From the NCBI RefSeq assembly GCF_947242115.1, contig NC_074715.1:46510086-46574085 (forward strand): a DNA stretch of 64,000 nt. Reading direction: 5' to 3'. This document shows, piece by piece, positions 21,151 through 32,241 of this stretch; within the stretch, counting starts at the first letter, position 1, and each line of letters starts with the position of its first letter. A program made the position numbers and the translations under genes. The notes under the pieces were generated by a model. That model made no database searches and was not told where the DNA came from. It worked only from the letters and a program-made list of their open reading frames with translations. Origin of the DNA: Biomphalaria glabrata. Lineage: Eukaryota; Mollusca; Gastropoda; Planorbidae.

Positions 21151-21772
21151 CAGAGGTTCTCAAACTTTTTTTTTACCCACGGACCCTTAAATGTATGTAG
21201 TCAAAGCTTGCTAATAGACCCCTAAGTGAAAAAAAGGTACATTAATGTTTAGTATATAAATTACAAATAAAAAAAATGGTGAAAGATTGTTTATAGAAAA
21301 TATGACTTTTGTTCAAAAAGGAATCTTTTAAAAAGTCATGACTGGGAAATCAGGCTCAATGTTTGTAAAGAACAACCGCAAATCTCCACGAGCACAAGTT
21401 TGTATTCCGTTTCTTGTATTTGTTGAGGCTCATGACGTCACTGAATCTATGTTCTACCAGTAGAGACCTCAATAAGCTGCTCCGGTAGTTGAATAGATTC
21501 ATCTAGGAATGGGATCTGAGTTTGTCTATGCGCTAAAGGGTTCAATACCCAGTCAAGAATATCCAAGTGAAGAATTTTTTTCAAATCTTTAGGTCGTCAT
21601 TGAATAGTACGTAACAGACATATTAAACAGTAGTGAGGGATGAGTTGGTTCTTATTCAAATTATCCGATCGGATAAACTGGCTTATAGCTAACAAAAATA
21701 TTGTAATTGCATACAATTTTCCTCTTTCTTTGATCCCACTGAGGTCCGCGGACCACAGTTTGAGAACCACCG
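21151..21772. mobile_element. Non-autonomous hAT-type element
   Basis: Left terminus cagaggttctcaaact and right terminus agtttgagaaccaccg are inverted repeats. The flanks carry an exact 8-bp duplication, acctaagc (21143-21150 and 21773-21780). 622 bp long with no transposase frame. Confidence 0.88.
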
Positions 21773-22242
21773 ACCTAAGCCATTGACTTGCTTCAAACTA
21801 AATTTGTTAACTGTAAGGTTGGCTTTAGTTAACACGTGTCTAGAACAGAACGTGCTCAGGGTGGTAGACAGAGTCACAAGTCTTTCGTACTGATATCGGA
21901 ATAACTATAAATGTTGAATCACATTTGAAAGTCATGTTACCCTGTGGAGCGTTGCAGGTTTGCTGCGACAACCAACCAACGTTCCCCACTCCTTCTGAAG
22001 TCAGTCCACACCACTAAAACATTTGTATAGAAACGATAATGTATAGTGAACAACTAATTAAAGTATCATTGATACCTGACACACTGGTCACAAAATCAAC
22101 CATGTTCGAAACGCCAGCTTTACCTAGATTTGTGTAAGGCTTTCTCGTATACCAAACGAAATGAAATAGTTGTCCATGTCCAAACGGTGGGTAATGTAAC
22201 CTTGACCCTCTAAGTAATACAACTATTACCTGTCGTTTAGAA

Positions 22243-22910
22243 CAGTGATGCCCAACATAAATCGACCTGCGGGCCATTTTAATTTCCGACACTGGTGTCG
22301 CGGGCCACATAAACGGAAAGGTACAAAAACGAAATGAAATTGACCTGAAACTATTTGATTAGAAACCCGTGGATCTAGCCCTTACATTTATTAAAGGGAA
22401 ATTATTATCTTTTTTTTTATTTTTCATGCGTCAGAAAACGGCTTCATTTCTCTCCTAAAACATGAGCGACAGTGTAGCTAGCTTGACCAACGACTCATAT
22501 TCTTGACTCTTTTTGGTAAATATTCACATTAATTTTCTAATATCTAAACGTAGTTCAACAATCTTTTTATTCGAATGACGCCAGATTTGTTTTATAATGC
22601 TTTACAAATTAAATATGTTGGTTTATGGTAAGCTTATTATTTTGTTCCACAATACAGTAAAGATCCATTCACTTTTCCTGGTAGATTCTACATTCACGAG
22701 TCCCATTTCAGAAACGCACAAGTGTTAAAGGTTAATAGTGAGGCTCCTAAAGTAGGTAAAGATGCATTTTTCAACCTTTTTTTTTTAATTACGGAAAAAA
22801 AGGTGGAGGGGGGGGGGATTTTCTACACTTTGTTCTGACGTTTCAACGGGCCGGATAGAACCACGTCGCGGGCCGGGTGTGGCCCGCGGGCCGTATTTTG
22901 GGCATCACTG
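22243..22910. mobile_element. Non-autonomous hAT-type element
   Basis: Left terminus cagtgatgcccaacat and right terminus ttttgggcatcactg. An exact 8-bp duplication, gtttagaa, lies at 22235-22242 and 22911-22918. Internal gcgggcca and ggcccgcgggcc blocks near the ends recall the hAT at 10420-12085. 668 bp with no coding capacity. Confidence 0.88.
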
Positions 22911-22964
22911 GTTTAGAATATTGGTCCTCAATGTAGTAAAGTTTCCCTTTAAGACATTTCGAGC

Positions 22965-23162
22965 TATGAGCAGATGATCTAATTCCATCTGTTTTTGAGG
23001 CCCAAGGTTAACGAGGGTGTCGTGTGGCCAGCACTTTACTTTTCCCCAACTGTCAGGAATCCATTAGAGCTGGATGGACAGGCTAAAAATCCCATTCTTC
23101 GAACCCAAACCCACTCATTTAAGAAAGCTAAGTGATTGACCACTCAGCCACCACACCCCCTC
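22965..23162 (-). repeat. tRNA-derived SINE, minus strand
   Basis: Reverse-complement match to the SINE family at 60388-60630. It has the 3' body (aggttaacgagggtgtcgtg, tttacttttccccaactgtc, aatccattagagctggatgg) and ends at the tRNA-like head (accactcagccacca). Diverged. Confidence 0.7.
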
Positions 23163-23494
23163 CTCAGTTTTAAATATTTGTAAGTTTTTCAAAAATTGAC
23201 GAATAAGAAATGAAAAAATGATCCGTAGTGCAGGAATTGTCCAAATCAAATGTCCACGAATGAAATAACACAAAAGTAAATGAGTGGCAAAACAAAGTTT
23301 ATTTATGACAACATAATCACGTGTTCATGTACTTGCATTTAAAAAAAAAAACATAATTAAAACCTAAGACTGTCACCATTTCAAAAATGTATTAATAATG
23401 ATAAATGTTTTAAAGCATATCACCCCTAAAATACACCACATATAATACGCTTCTTTATCATTGACATGTACTTGGCACATACATATATATACAT

Positions 23495-23682
23495 TTAATA
23501 AAGTACTCAGAAAGACACAAAGATAAAGGAACATTCCTCGTTCCAATGGCTAGGACAAATTTATACAAATGATCATTCTTCCCTAGTGCTAGTGCTATTA
23601 GAGCATGGAATAGGTTCCCTGAGCTAGCCAGAACCCCCGATTCAAAAGCCAAGCGCTTATCACTCAGCTACTGCACCTCCTA
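23495..23682. mobile_element. CR1-like LINE fragment followed by a SINE head
   Basis: 23495-23640 encodes, on the plus strand, the conserved YSERHKDKGTFLVP-like region of the CR1-like family, ending at a serine/leucine stretch (RAWNRFPELA). It is followed at 23640-23682 by the reverse complement of the tRNA-like SINE head (agccaagcgcttatcactca). Both are truncated. Confidence 0.55.
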
Positions 23683-24218
23683 TTTATGATGCAAAGAACA
23701 ACAATTATTTTTATGTGACGTTTTATGTGAGTCTTAGAAAATAATGTTTGTAATTCCCTATTCTTCATTATGGGAGAATACTTCAATAAAGAGGCTAAAG
23801 CATTATGAATAGTTGATAGTGTTAATGTCTGCTTACAAAAGGCATGGAAGTGACAGAGAAAGAGTGTGAGTTAATAAAATGGTGGTCAAGTTTGTTGTAT
23901 TGTATTAAATAATAGTTAAATTACTTTTCAATACCAGTAGTAAGAAAGCTACGTAATGTTAAAATGCAGTTAGAAATCGTTGTTCTATATTTAAAAAAAA
24001 ATATAAGTTATTTTGTAATATTAGAGATGATTTTAGGTCATTCTGTGTGTCAAATATACTGCACTCTTTAATCATTTCTTCAGTATATTATGTCATTTAT
24101 TGAATGATGTTTAAGAGCTTCCAAATAATTGTTTTTTAACATAACTCTTTACTTTTTATTTCATAATACCAGTCATAATGATAATTTTAATTGTCAGGGA
24201 GAAAATGCATTTACATAC

Positions 24219-24564
24219 TGTTATGACATGATTAGGAATTAGTTATTTGTTTCGGGAATAGGGTAAAGTTTTACTTAGCGACGATGACGTAAAGTTGGAT
24301 AAAAAAGAAGAACGATCTAAATGACGCTAAAAGAAGACGCTTCTTGTAGAGCAGTACAATAGATATACGGATTTACGGACATAGCTGACATCGGACGATT
24401 CCCTTCTTGATTATTAAATATATTTGTAAAACAACATCAGCGTCGACTACATATTTGATTGTTTCGGCCTTTCGCCGGTGTTACTGAAGTAGTTCAGCGT
24501 TACTTCCAGTCAGATCTACACTAGATATATTTCCAAGAATCAACACCGCGCGGAAGCCTTAACA
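24219..24564. mobile_element. Solo LTR, gypsy-type (fossil)
   Basis: A 346-bp element beginning tgttatgaca and ending ccttaaca, flanked on both sides by atac, which I read as its own 4-bp target duplication. It is a close relative of 25551-25897. No internal element sequence accompanies it, so it is a solo LTR left by recombination. Divergence from its sister is modest. Confidence 0.8.
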
Positions 24565-25325
24565 ATACTATGTTAGAAAAAATGTTTATATATGAAGGTC
24601 CCATAAAAAAAAAAGAACCATCTTACATTATATTCTAAAAAAATGCATTACATTTGCTTAAAACTCTACAAATATTTAAGTCTTTTGCACTAAATAATTG
24701 TTAAGATAAAACGTGAAATTCTGCAAATCACTAAAATGCAAAATAATATACAATATTGTAAGAGACATACTGTAATGTTGACCCATATATCATACAGCTC
24801 AAGTGAGATTTCTTTGTCAACAAAAAAATCACATTTTTATTCAAAATTTGCTATATGATAAATATAGAACTGAGATATAGCTGAGAACACCTGATGCATC
24901 AGAAAAGCACTATTTTTGTTTGCTTTGTAAAATCCTTCACATCTTCTGTCCAGACACCATTAGCAGAAGGGACATCCTGCAATGAAGCAGCCCATTTTAG
25001 TTTTGATTAAAGAAAGGAAACGCGTATAGCGATTCCGACCATTGCTAGGCCAACGCAAAATGCTTTGCGAGTAGTACCAGAGAACATTTTGGACTTACGA
25101 TATTATAGCGATGTGAACATTTGGACTGTCCCTCTTTATTAGCTTTAAGTTTTAATTCGAAGCAATCTCTGGTGCAATTTATTTTTTTGTGGTTTTGTAT
25201 TCAGTAAGTTATCTAAAATGAGTTATCAAGTCCAGCATCACAAAATAATTTAGTTAAATCAGTGATCTGCCCGAGAACCAGCAACAGCAATGTCCCACCC
25301 TCAGTGGGTACTAAATATTGGAAAC
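24565..25325. other. No gene recognised between the solo LTR and LINE fragment
   Basis: AT-rich spacer with no exon or named repeat recognised. It is not the internal part of an LTR element: no primer-binding site or coding remnant follows the left LTR. Confidence 0.45.
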
Positions 25326-25329
25326 AAAA

Positions 25330-25550
25330 GAATGCTAGGGCTAGACAGGCAATGCAGAATCCCAGTGTGGCTTTTACTCAGGGAGATCCACAATCGACAT
25401 GCTAATCTCCATCCGTCAGCTACAGTAAAAGTGCAGAGAACAAAGGATGCCTTTATACATAGCTTTCGTTGACCGGACTAAGGTCTACGATCCAGTCAAC
25501 AGAAATGGCCTCTTTAAAACTTTACAGGTTGTCCACCGAAGTTAAACTAT
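25330..25550 (+). mobile_element. RTE-type LINE reverse transcriptase fragment (left part)
   Basis: The plus strand encodes ESQCGFYSGRSTIDMLISIR, QLQ, a stop, KCREQRMPLYIAFVDRTKVY and DPVNRNGLFKTL. This is the RTE reverse transcriptase region before the catalytic YADD (intact relatives read CGFRxGRSTIDMIF and AFIDLTKAFDTV). It carries an in-frame stop after RQLQ. The element is cut at 25550 by inserted LTR-element material and appears to resume at 27062. Confidence 0.75.
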
Positions 25551-25897
25551 TGTTATGACATGATTAGGAATTAGTTATTTGTTTCGGGAATAAGGGGAAA
25601 GTTTTAATTAGCGACAAGTGACGTGACAGATCTTTAAAAAAGAAGAACGCTCTAAGTGACGCTAAAAGGAAGACGCTTCTTGTAGAGTAGTAGACTTGAG
25701 TACGACATAATTGACATCGGACGATTCCCTTCTTGAGTATTAAACATATTTGTAGAACAACATATCAGCGTCGACTACATATTTGATTGTTTCGGCCTTT
25801 CGCCGGTGTTACTGAAGTAGTTGAGTTCAGCGTTACTTCCAGTCAGATCTACACTAGACAGATTGCCAAGAATCAACACCGCGCGGAGGCCTTAACA
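25551..25897. mobile_element. Solo LTR, gypsy-type (fossil)
   Basis: A 347-bp element (tgttatgaca to ccttaaca) flanked on both sides by ctat, its own 4-bp target duplication. It is highly similar to 24219-24564. The different duplications show two independent insertions and not the paired LTRs of one element. It inserted into or at the edge of the older gypsy remnant that follows. Confidence 0.82.
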
Positions 25898-27061
25898 CTA
25901 TGCAACTATTGAAAAAGAGGGACTGGCCATTGTTTGGTGCATAACAAAGCTAAGTTTTTATCTGATGGGGGCTAAATTTCAATTGTGGACTGATCATGCT
26001 CCATTGGCATTCATTAATTTAAATAAATGTGGTAACAATAGAAATGCTGGGTGGGCATTACAACTGATGGACTATACATTTGAGGTCAGGACAATACCAG
26101 GGAAAGAAAATGTTGTAGCAGAGAAATAGGAAAGTGTAGAGTATATAATAACTACTTACATTCTGTTAAGAACAAAACTATTTTATTGGATTCACATTTG
26201 TGAGAAAAATTCTGGCACTGAGTGTCATAGATATTCCATAGAGAAATGACAAAGTGTAAGTGTGCACAACAATACTAAGTGAGCAGATATGGATTGTGGT
26301 GAATGGTGTTAATGAAATGTGAAACATGTCTATTTGGCATACCATTGTTGTAACCCTGTTCCTCCCTGACTAACCATTTTTTTTGTTTCCACGTGCAAAG
26401 TAGGGTGTTTGTTGTTTATGCTGTTGGGCGTAAATGACCTTGACTAAGGAAAAATGTGTTAAGAGACTTTAGTTTTGATCGCGGATTTTTCAACGGAGGA
26501 TTGTTTTTTTTTCGTAAATCGGTTTTTGTGACTAGTTGTATGTACATTTGATTAGGAGAACTGTGAAATTATTTCGATGACTTGGAGTATTGACTGTTTA
26601 CATATAGATATATGTTGACAGAAGTTGTTTCAATTGTCCATAATAATAGTTATTATTGTGATGGTTACTGTCACTATTGATGAATATAAATGTTATCCAA
26701 TGTTAGAATTGTATTGTTAATAACATGGCATAGTGTATGATTTTGTGTTGTATTACATTATGGTGCTATATGTTAGAGAGAATGTATAATTCTTTTAAAA
26801 ATTAGAATAGTCTGAGGATTTATTTGGTGATTTGTATTTTGGACGTTCGATGTACATCGAACTTGTTGAACAAGGGGGGTGTTACGTGCGCATGTTAGTG
26901 TAAATGTGAAACGGTGCGAATGCTTGTAGAAAGGAGAGGAGAACCAAAATGAAGAGATAGAAACCAAATAGTGTTCGAGTGTTCATGGAAATTAAATGAG
27001 TTCTAAACGATGACGTTGTTGTTTTAGTTCAAAGAGTCTCATCTTAGAAAAGAACGTAACA
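25898..27061 (+). mobile_element. Ty3/gypsy remnant with RNase H region and 3' LTR (fossil)
   Basis: The left part (about 25898-26130) encodes an RNase H region typical of gypsy polyproteins (motifs such as TIEKEGLAIVW and LWTDHAPLAF). The middle is unrecognised. A polypurine tract (caaggggggtg) precedes a 182-bp 3' LTR at 26880-27061 that starts tgttacg and ends cgtaaca. Most of the element, including its 5' LTR, is absent, so it is a broken, fairly old fossil. It lies inside an RTE-type LINE. A solo LTR of a different family sits at its left edge. Confidence 0.7.
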
Positions 27062-27200
27062 ATGGACTACCTATGAAAAGCAAAAGAGAGAAAACTAAAT
27101 GTATCCCAGTTGCGCTGCCTCCGATGGATCTTAATAATCACATGGCAAGAGGAGCAGCACAGAGATCCTTAAATCTGACAGTCGCCTGGTTCAAACTTTG
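27062..27200 (+). mobile_element. RTE-type LINE fragment (right part)
   Basis: The plus strand reads WTTYEKQKRE and then, after a frame change, ERKLNVSQLRCLRWILIITW and QEEQHRDP. This matches the RTE polyprotein region downstream of the reverse transcriptase (compare 6080-6000 on the minus strand, WSTYSWQEKKLNVFHLR). It is the continuation of the fragment at 25330-25550. Confidence 0.65.
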
Positions 27201-27204
27201 CACA

Positions 27205-27498
27205 AGAATATATACCCGGATATTGGAAACCTTCACGTAGAGGACGCATCCTAGTTTACGGAGAGCCATTCGGACACCAAATAATGAAACGATCAACACA
27301 AGTCTAAATGTTTTTGCATCAGAAACAAAAACTTATATTTCTGTGAACACAGTTGTGGAGATCGATGACGCTGTGCACAGAATTTATCCACAGTCTAAGT
27401 CACAAGGCTTTCCTCAACACTATCGGGTTGGCGCATCAATCATTCTTATAAGAAATGTGAAGCCCCCCAAAACCGTGAAAGTTTCATTGCCCTATTGA
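27205..27498 (+). mobile_element. Helitron helicase (PIF1-like) remnant
   Basis: From 27241 to the TGA at 27496-27498 the plus strand is open for 85 residues. It contains SLRRAIRTPNNETINTSLNV, SVNTVVEIDDAVHRIYPQ and GFPQHYRVGASIILIRNVKP. These match the C-terminal helicase region of Helitron RepHel proteins (usual forms RAIL-P-N, Y-S-DSV and LKVGAPVMLLRNL-P). A preceding frame (LHKNIYPDIGNLHVEDAS) just upstream belongs to the same domain, so there is at least one frameshift. The rest of the element is not recognised. Confidence 0.7.
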
Positions 27499-27499
27499 G

Positions 27500-28300
27500 A
27501 ACACTAGTCTCTAGTAATAGCACGAGACCTAAGTCTAGTCCCTCCACAAGAACGTAATCGAAACCTGCCTTTCAACAGGTGGTGGTAAAGATGGTGGTAA
27601 AGGTGACTTTTGATCCCTAGTATCCCTCTAAAACTATCAGACTTGATAAGTCTAGCGTAAGGTAAGACAATTATAATAAACTACATAGAGGTATTTATAT
27701 AGTCGGTGCGCGCGTGGTGCGAATGTGGCATGATGGTAGAGAGGAAGTCGAAATATTATGGAAAGACATTGTATTTATTGATATAACTGAGATATTCATA
27801 CATTGGAGAAAGCTGAAGAAAGAGTATGCAATGAAAATTTAAAAAAAATAATTTAAATAATTCAGAGACAAGTGTCTTGTGTTGTAACAGTTATATTCCA
27901 GTTGAACTAGAAACTTATTTATAACTGATTTTGTCTCCTTGGCAATTACGATACTAAATGATTTCTACTAAACCTGAAAAAGACCAATGTCTAAACAGGT
28001 TTCAATGATATGACCCATGACATTTACCAAGGGAAAAAAGTATGGCTAGGAAAAATTAACAACTTTGTTACAATGAAAAAGATCTGAGAGGCAGCATACT
28101 TAATAGGGATGTTGTTAAGAGTTGCAAACCTCTTCCTAGAAACAGAAGACGCAATACAAAACGAGTTTATCAGGACTTAAGAAAGGCAGATCCTTACACT
28201 TGATAGTTATGAAAATAAAGGAGAATCGAGTGTGCACATAATGGCAGGATGTCCACATTTGTTAGAATCTGAATATTAAGGAAAAGTGCAGTATTTTATC
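27500..28300. other. No gene recognised
   Basis: Mixed sequence following the helicase remnant. It may hold more Helitron or LTR debris, but I find no conserved motif or splice-bounded exon. Confidence 0.35.
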
Positions 28301-28304
28301 ATAT

Positions 28305-29720
28305 TGTAATAATCCTGCTCCTACAAGGACTCATACGGTGCGTACCAGCGCACTGTTAGACAGGCGACCTGATTACATTGCGACATAATCAGCATTTTTT
28401 AAAATTATTCCTTTCATATTGTGTATTGTGTTTCAGGGAATAAACGTGTTTCTATTTTTATGGACTATTTTATTAGTTGCATGTTAAAAACTAGTGTTTC
28501 GGTGGATAGCATAAATAATATGATCATCAATGAATCAATGTACACACCCGCCATCTTGGAAACAAATGGCCGATACATAACAAACCGCCATGAGCCCATC
28601 AACACACAGACAAAGCGAAACAAACGAGGTCGTAGAGGATGAGTTCGAGTCTGTGAACACATGATTGTACCAAAGAAGAAAATTATAACATTCAGTAATA
28701 ATAGACCCTGGATCACCAACATTAAAAATTAAACATTCTATCGTCATCGAGAAGTACATAGAAGTCTATTTATAAAGCACTGGTTATGAGTGTGTATGTG
28801 TTTTTCGTGTGTGAATGTCGTTCGTATGTTCATCTATACTGTTTCTGTACAGTATTTACGCTGAGGTTGTCAATTGTAATGAAACCGAATTTCCATATGA
28901 TTGGAGCAATAAAAGTTATCTTATCTTATTTTATAAGAAATGAACAGTCTAGAGAGCTATGTTGACATTAGAGAGAAGAAGCAAACGAGTTTCGCCCAAG
29001 TCTAGAGCTGATGGAGAAGCTATGCTAAAGACTCTGTTATATGCTCTGTGTTTGTGATGTCATGTTAATAAAGACCTGTATTCGTTGAGTTGCCAACATT
29101 TGATCATTACACTGGTGTCAGAAATGGGATAAGGACAGTAGTGACCTCATGAAAACCAGGTATGATAGAAGAGCCAATTCTACTGGATTTGTAGAACATG
29201 ATCTCGTTTGGCTGTACTAACAAAGAGATTGAAGGTAAGATCGCCAATTTACAAAAGGATTGGGATGACCCATATCGGATTTTGAAACGGATCAACGACG
29301 TAGTATACCGTACCCAGAGGGGCCCTCGAACTAAATGCAAGATGGTACATGTCGATCAGTTGTACCAATATTGTGAAGAGGAGGGCGGGACAGAGTCATT
29401 TTGAGACGAATAGACATAGGAAGGAGCAATGTTATAACCCTATCTTGCAGTAGGTCTATGGCTGCGCACCACCGCACTATAACGAAACTACATATGGCTA
29501 ATTAGCGTTTAAAATTCATTTGATAGATTGACTGTGAAACATCTAAGACATTTGTTTTAGAAGAAGACAAGAAAGTTGAAACATTTAAAAGGTTTATACC
29601 ATTCAGCATAAAATCAAGATACATTTAATTTACATGTTGGTCACAGTTTAAATAAATGTCCAATACAAGTAGACTCAAGCCATATTGAGCTAGCTCACAA
29701 AATGATTCGAATACAGATGC
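28305..29720 (+). mobile_element. Ty3/gypsy remnant with both LTR edges (fossil)
   Basis: The left LTR runs from 28305 (tgtaataatcctgctc) to about 29111 and contains an inserted LINE 3' UTR near 28850-28930. A primer-binding site (tggtgtcagaaatggga) follows at 29113-29129. The right part at about 29190-29404 encodes an integrase C-terminal region (WDDPYRILKR, KMVHVDQLYQY). After a purine-rich tract a second LTR edge begins at 29430 (tgttataaccctatc), homologous to the first but incomplete. Almost all of the internal region is missing. It is a broken fossil, with LTRs diverged enough to imply considerable age. Confidence 0.68.
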
Positions 29721-29734
29721 ATAATGCTTACAAC

Positions 29735-29818
29735 GGTGGATGTGGCAACAAGCTATTGGTCTAAACTGCCCACAGGTTGTGACCTGTAAAGTCAGGTCAG
29801 TGTTGAGGTCTTCTATAC
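29735..29818. repeat. Single arm of the foldback element family
   Basis: The stretch ggcaacaagctattggtcta, then aactgcccacaggttgtgac and ggtcagtgttgaggtcttct, matches the right arm of the foldback at 16470-16538. The partner arm is absent. Confidence 0.65.
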
Positions 29819-29819
29819 C

Positions 29820-30760
29820 GCATGGTCCCGCTTGGAGAGAGAGCTAGAACCTTAAAAAAGCTGTTGGAGTTGAAGCTGGGTAGCAGACTTTGAACGAGGT
29901 GAAGTACTTGGAGTGTTTTGATTTCAGATTGCTGTAGGTATATAAATATTGTTTTCCTTTTTATCACTTCTGATGTATATACGTTGGAGGTTCCAAATTC
30001 ATGCCACAAATAGACTGAACTGGGGCTTGGAGTTGCTCGCCAGCGATTCAACCCCTTGACAACAACCCAAGGCAACCTAAATATAGAAGCAGTTTGTGAC
30101 CAATGGGTCTAAAATTAATAAAAGCAAATCATAAGGTAGGGTAAGTAAAAATAATTCTTCACTTAATCTGAAAATAGTAGACAGAATTAAAATTGAGGGA
30201 TTGTATGGATTTGGAATAGTAATCCTCTTTACTATTCAAAAGATTGGTGGGATACCATTGCTAGCAAAGTCTAGTCATTTTATTAAGATATACAAGCACA
30301 GCTCTACCATTTTTAGGACGGCTATTATGATAAATAATAAGATAATTCCATAAAAATTGGTCTACTACCAGGCAGGTGTCACAGAGCTTCCATCTAATGT
30401 ATTAAGCCAAACCTTGTGATAGTGTGCTTGTTTTGAGTGACTGTGTATGGAAAAACCAGTTGACCTTTATTGTACATGGATGAGTGGACAGCTAAGAAAG
30501 TGTGTAGTCAGGACTGTGTGGAAATGGGTCAGATAGACAACAGGATGCTGGAGTGAAGGATAAGAATGTCAAACTAATAATGAAATGTGATAATATCGAT
30601 TAGAGTTGTCTTTAGTGGGTCTATTACAAACCTAACTAGTGAAACGTGTAGGAGGTAAAGAGTATAATGTCCATTATTTCTTTAATTTCCTTGACTTCTA
30701 TTTGAATTCATTGGATTCCTTTATAAATATATAAATACATTCTCTGTCGAGAAAAAGATC
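29820..30760. other. No gene recognised
   Basis: No splice-bounded exon, RNA gene or named repeat recognised on either strand. Confidence 0.35.
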
Positions 30761-30769
30761 TGGAAGGTA

Positions 30770-31325
30770 GCCTGGTTCCCCCTTCGGTCACTTTGCTATT
30801 TAAATTGGCATGCTAAGGAGCCATCAAAGCCACAATGGCAAGCCTCAAGACCATTTTAAACCTGAATCTGGATGAAGTGGGTTCTCTTTATAGGTTTGAG
30901 AGCCCACTTGTTTGGTTCCTAGTCCCAACCAGCGCAAGGGTGAGACACATATACTGGAAAGTCCTTTGGGACAAGAGACCCTCAAAGTCAAGATCTTCAC
31001 GATAGAGAACGAAAAAAACAAAATAACTTTACATTGGGTAGTACCCGCTATCCTTGAAAGTAAAATAATAAAATCTTTGAGTCCTTCGCTGATGAACGAT
31101 GGAAGACAGAAGTTCCCATTAAACTCAGGAAATCTGACAAATGGACCACATGGCTTAAAATTAGTTGAGGGACAGAGGTCCCACACTACATTCACATCAA
31201 ATACGAGGACCACATGATGTAAAAGGTCCTGATCCTATACCTGGGAGAAGACAGCAGTGCTGGCCCTGTGGGCAGGACCAACACTAGTCAAACCAGTGTC
31301 CCAATAGAGCAAAATATAAGGGAGA
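30770..31325 (+). mobile_element. Decayed element remnant with zinc-knuckle-like end
   Basis: A relatively GC-balanced 550-bp block. Near 31230-31300 it encodes a CCHC-like cluster (QQCWPCGQDQH, then NQCP) like the nucleic-acid-binding knuckle of LINE ORF1 or gag-type proteins. The open frames over it are short on both strands. It is broken, old and not assignable to a family from sequence alone. Confidence 0.4.
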
Positions 31326-32241
31326 GAAAAAAAAACACTTCATACATTGAAATTATGACAAAAATATTGACTTCCTGATGTACAATGACTAAAAGTAGAT
31401 CATAGCATTGTCTTTTAAGTTTTTGTCTTTGTTTTTGAGTTTGTTACATAAAATGTGTTAATGAAATAAAAAAAAAATTAATCAATCCCAAAATACATAA
31501 AACATTTACAAGACTAGTATCCAATCATGAGTTTGGAGGTCTTGTCAATATTACAAAACAAAGTTTATAGGTGCTATTACCAAGACTGAAAAAGTAGGTT
31601 ACAAAAAAAACAACAAAAAAACACATACAGTTGAATAAATAAAACCCAAACTTCATTTACAATAAATAGCTAAATAATAAGCTGAAGCTTATGTGCCACA
31701 ACGAAAGATTAATTAATTAATTAATATTAAATAAATAAATATTCTGGTTATTATATATATCATATATTAGCATCACTAAGTTAGACTAATTTACTCTAGT
31801 GCTGCTATTATATGTTACATGTCACACAATTCAATAGTCACAACCTTTTAAATTTCTACAAAAGTAAATATAAAAAAAAAACTAAAAGAAAAAAAAAAAC
31901 GACCATGCTATGTGGTCTCATGGTGAAAGAGTAACATAATATTCTCAAAGTAAAATTCTTATTTCTGTGCACTCAAAAACAAACATTTCAAGGCAGAGTT
32001 TAATAAATAGTTAGATTAAACATTGGAATATTCTTATGCGGCAGTGTTTCCAAAAGTGTGGTACACATACCCTCATGGGTACAGTAAGAAGAAAATAGCT
32101 CTTTCGTATCAAAAAATGTTCATTTACAATTTACACAATCCTGATATAACTTTCTATAATTAGCAAACTCAAATTAAAGCAAAAAGTTCTTCCTATTTAT
32201 CATTAAAAAAATATATAAAAAAATAAACATGTAACCCTATT
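31326..32241. other. 3' flank of PARPBP, no other gene seen
   Basis: AT-rich sequence downstream of the PARPBP stop. It is expected to contain that gene's 3' UTR. A hAT-like terminus (cagtgtttccaaaagtgtgg) begins at 32043, with no partner terminus found. Confidence 0.4.

Noticed and set aside
30845-31217. Overlapping 100-120 residue frames on both strands
   Set aside because: They lie in a decayed element block with a zinc-knuckle-like end; neither frame has splice context or host-protein resemblance.
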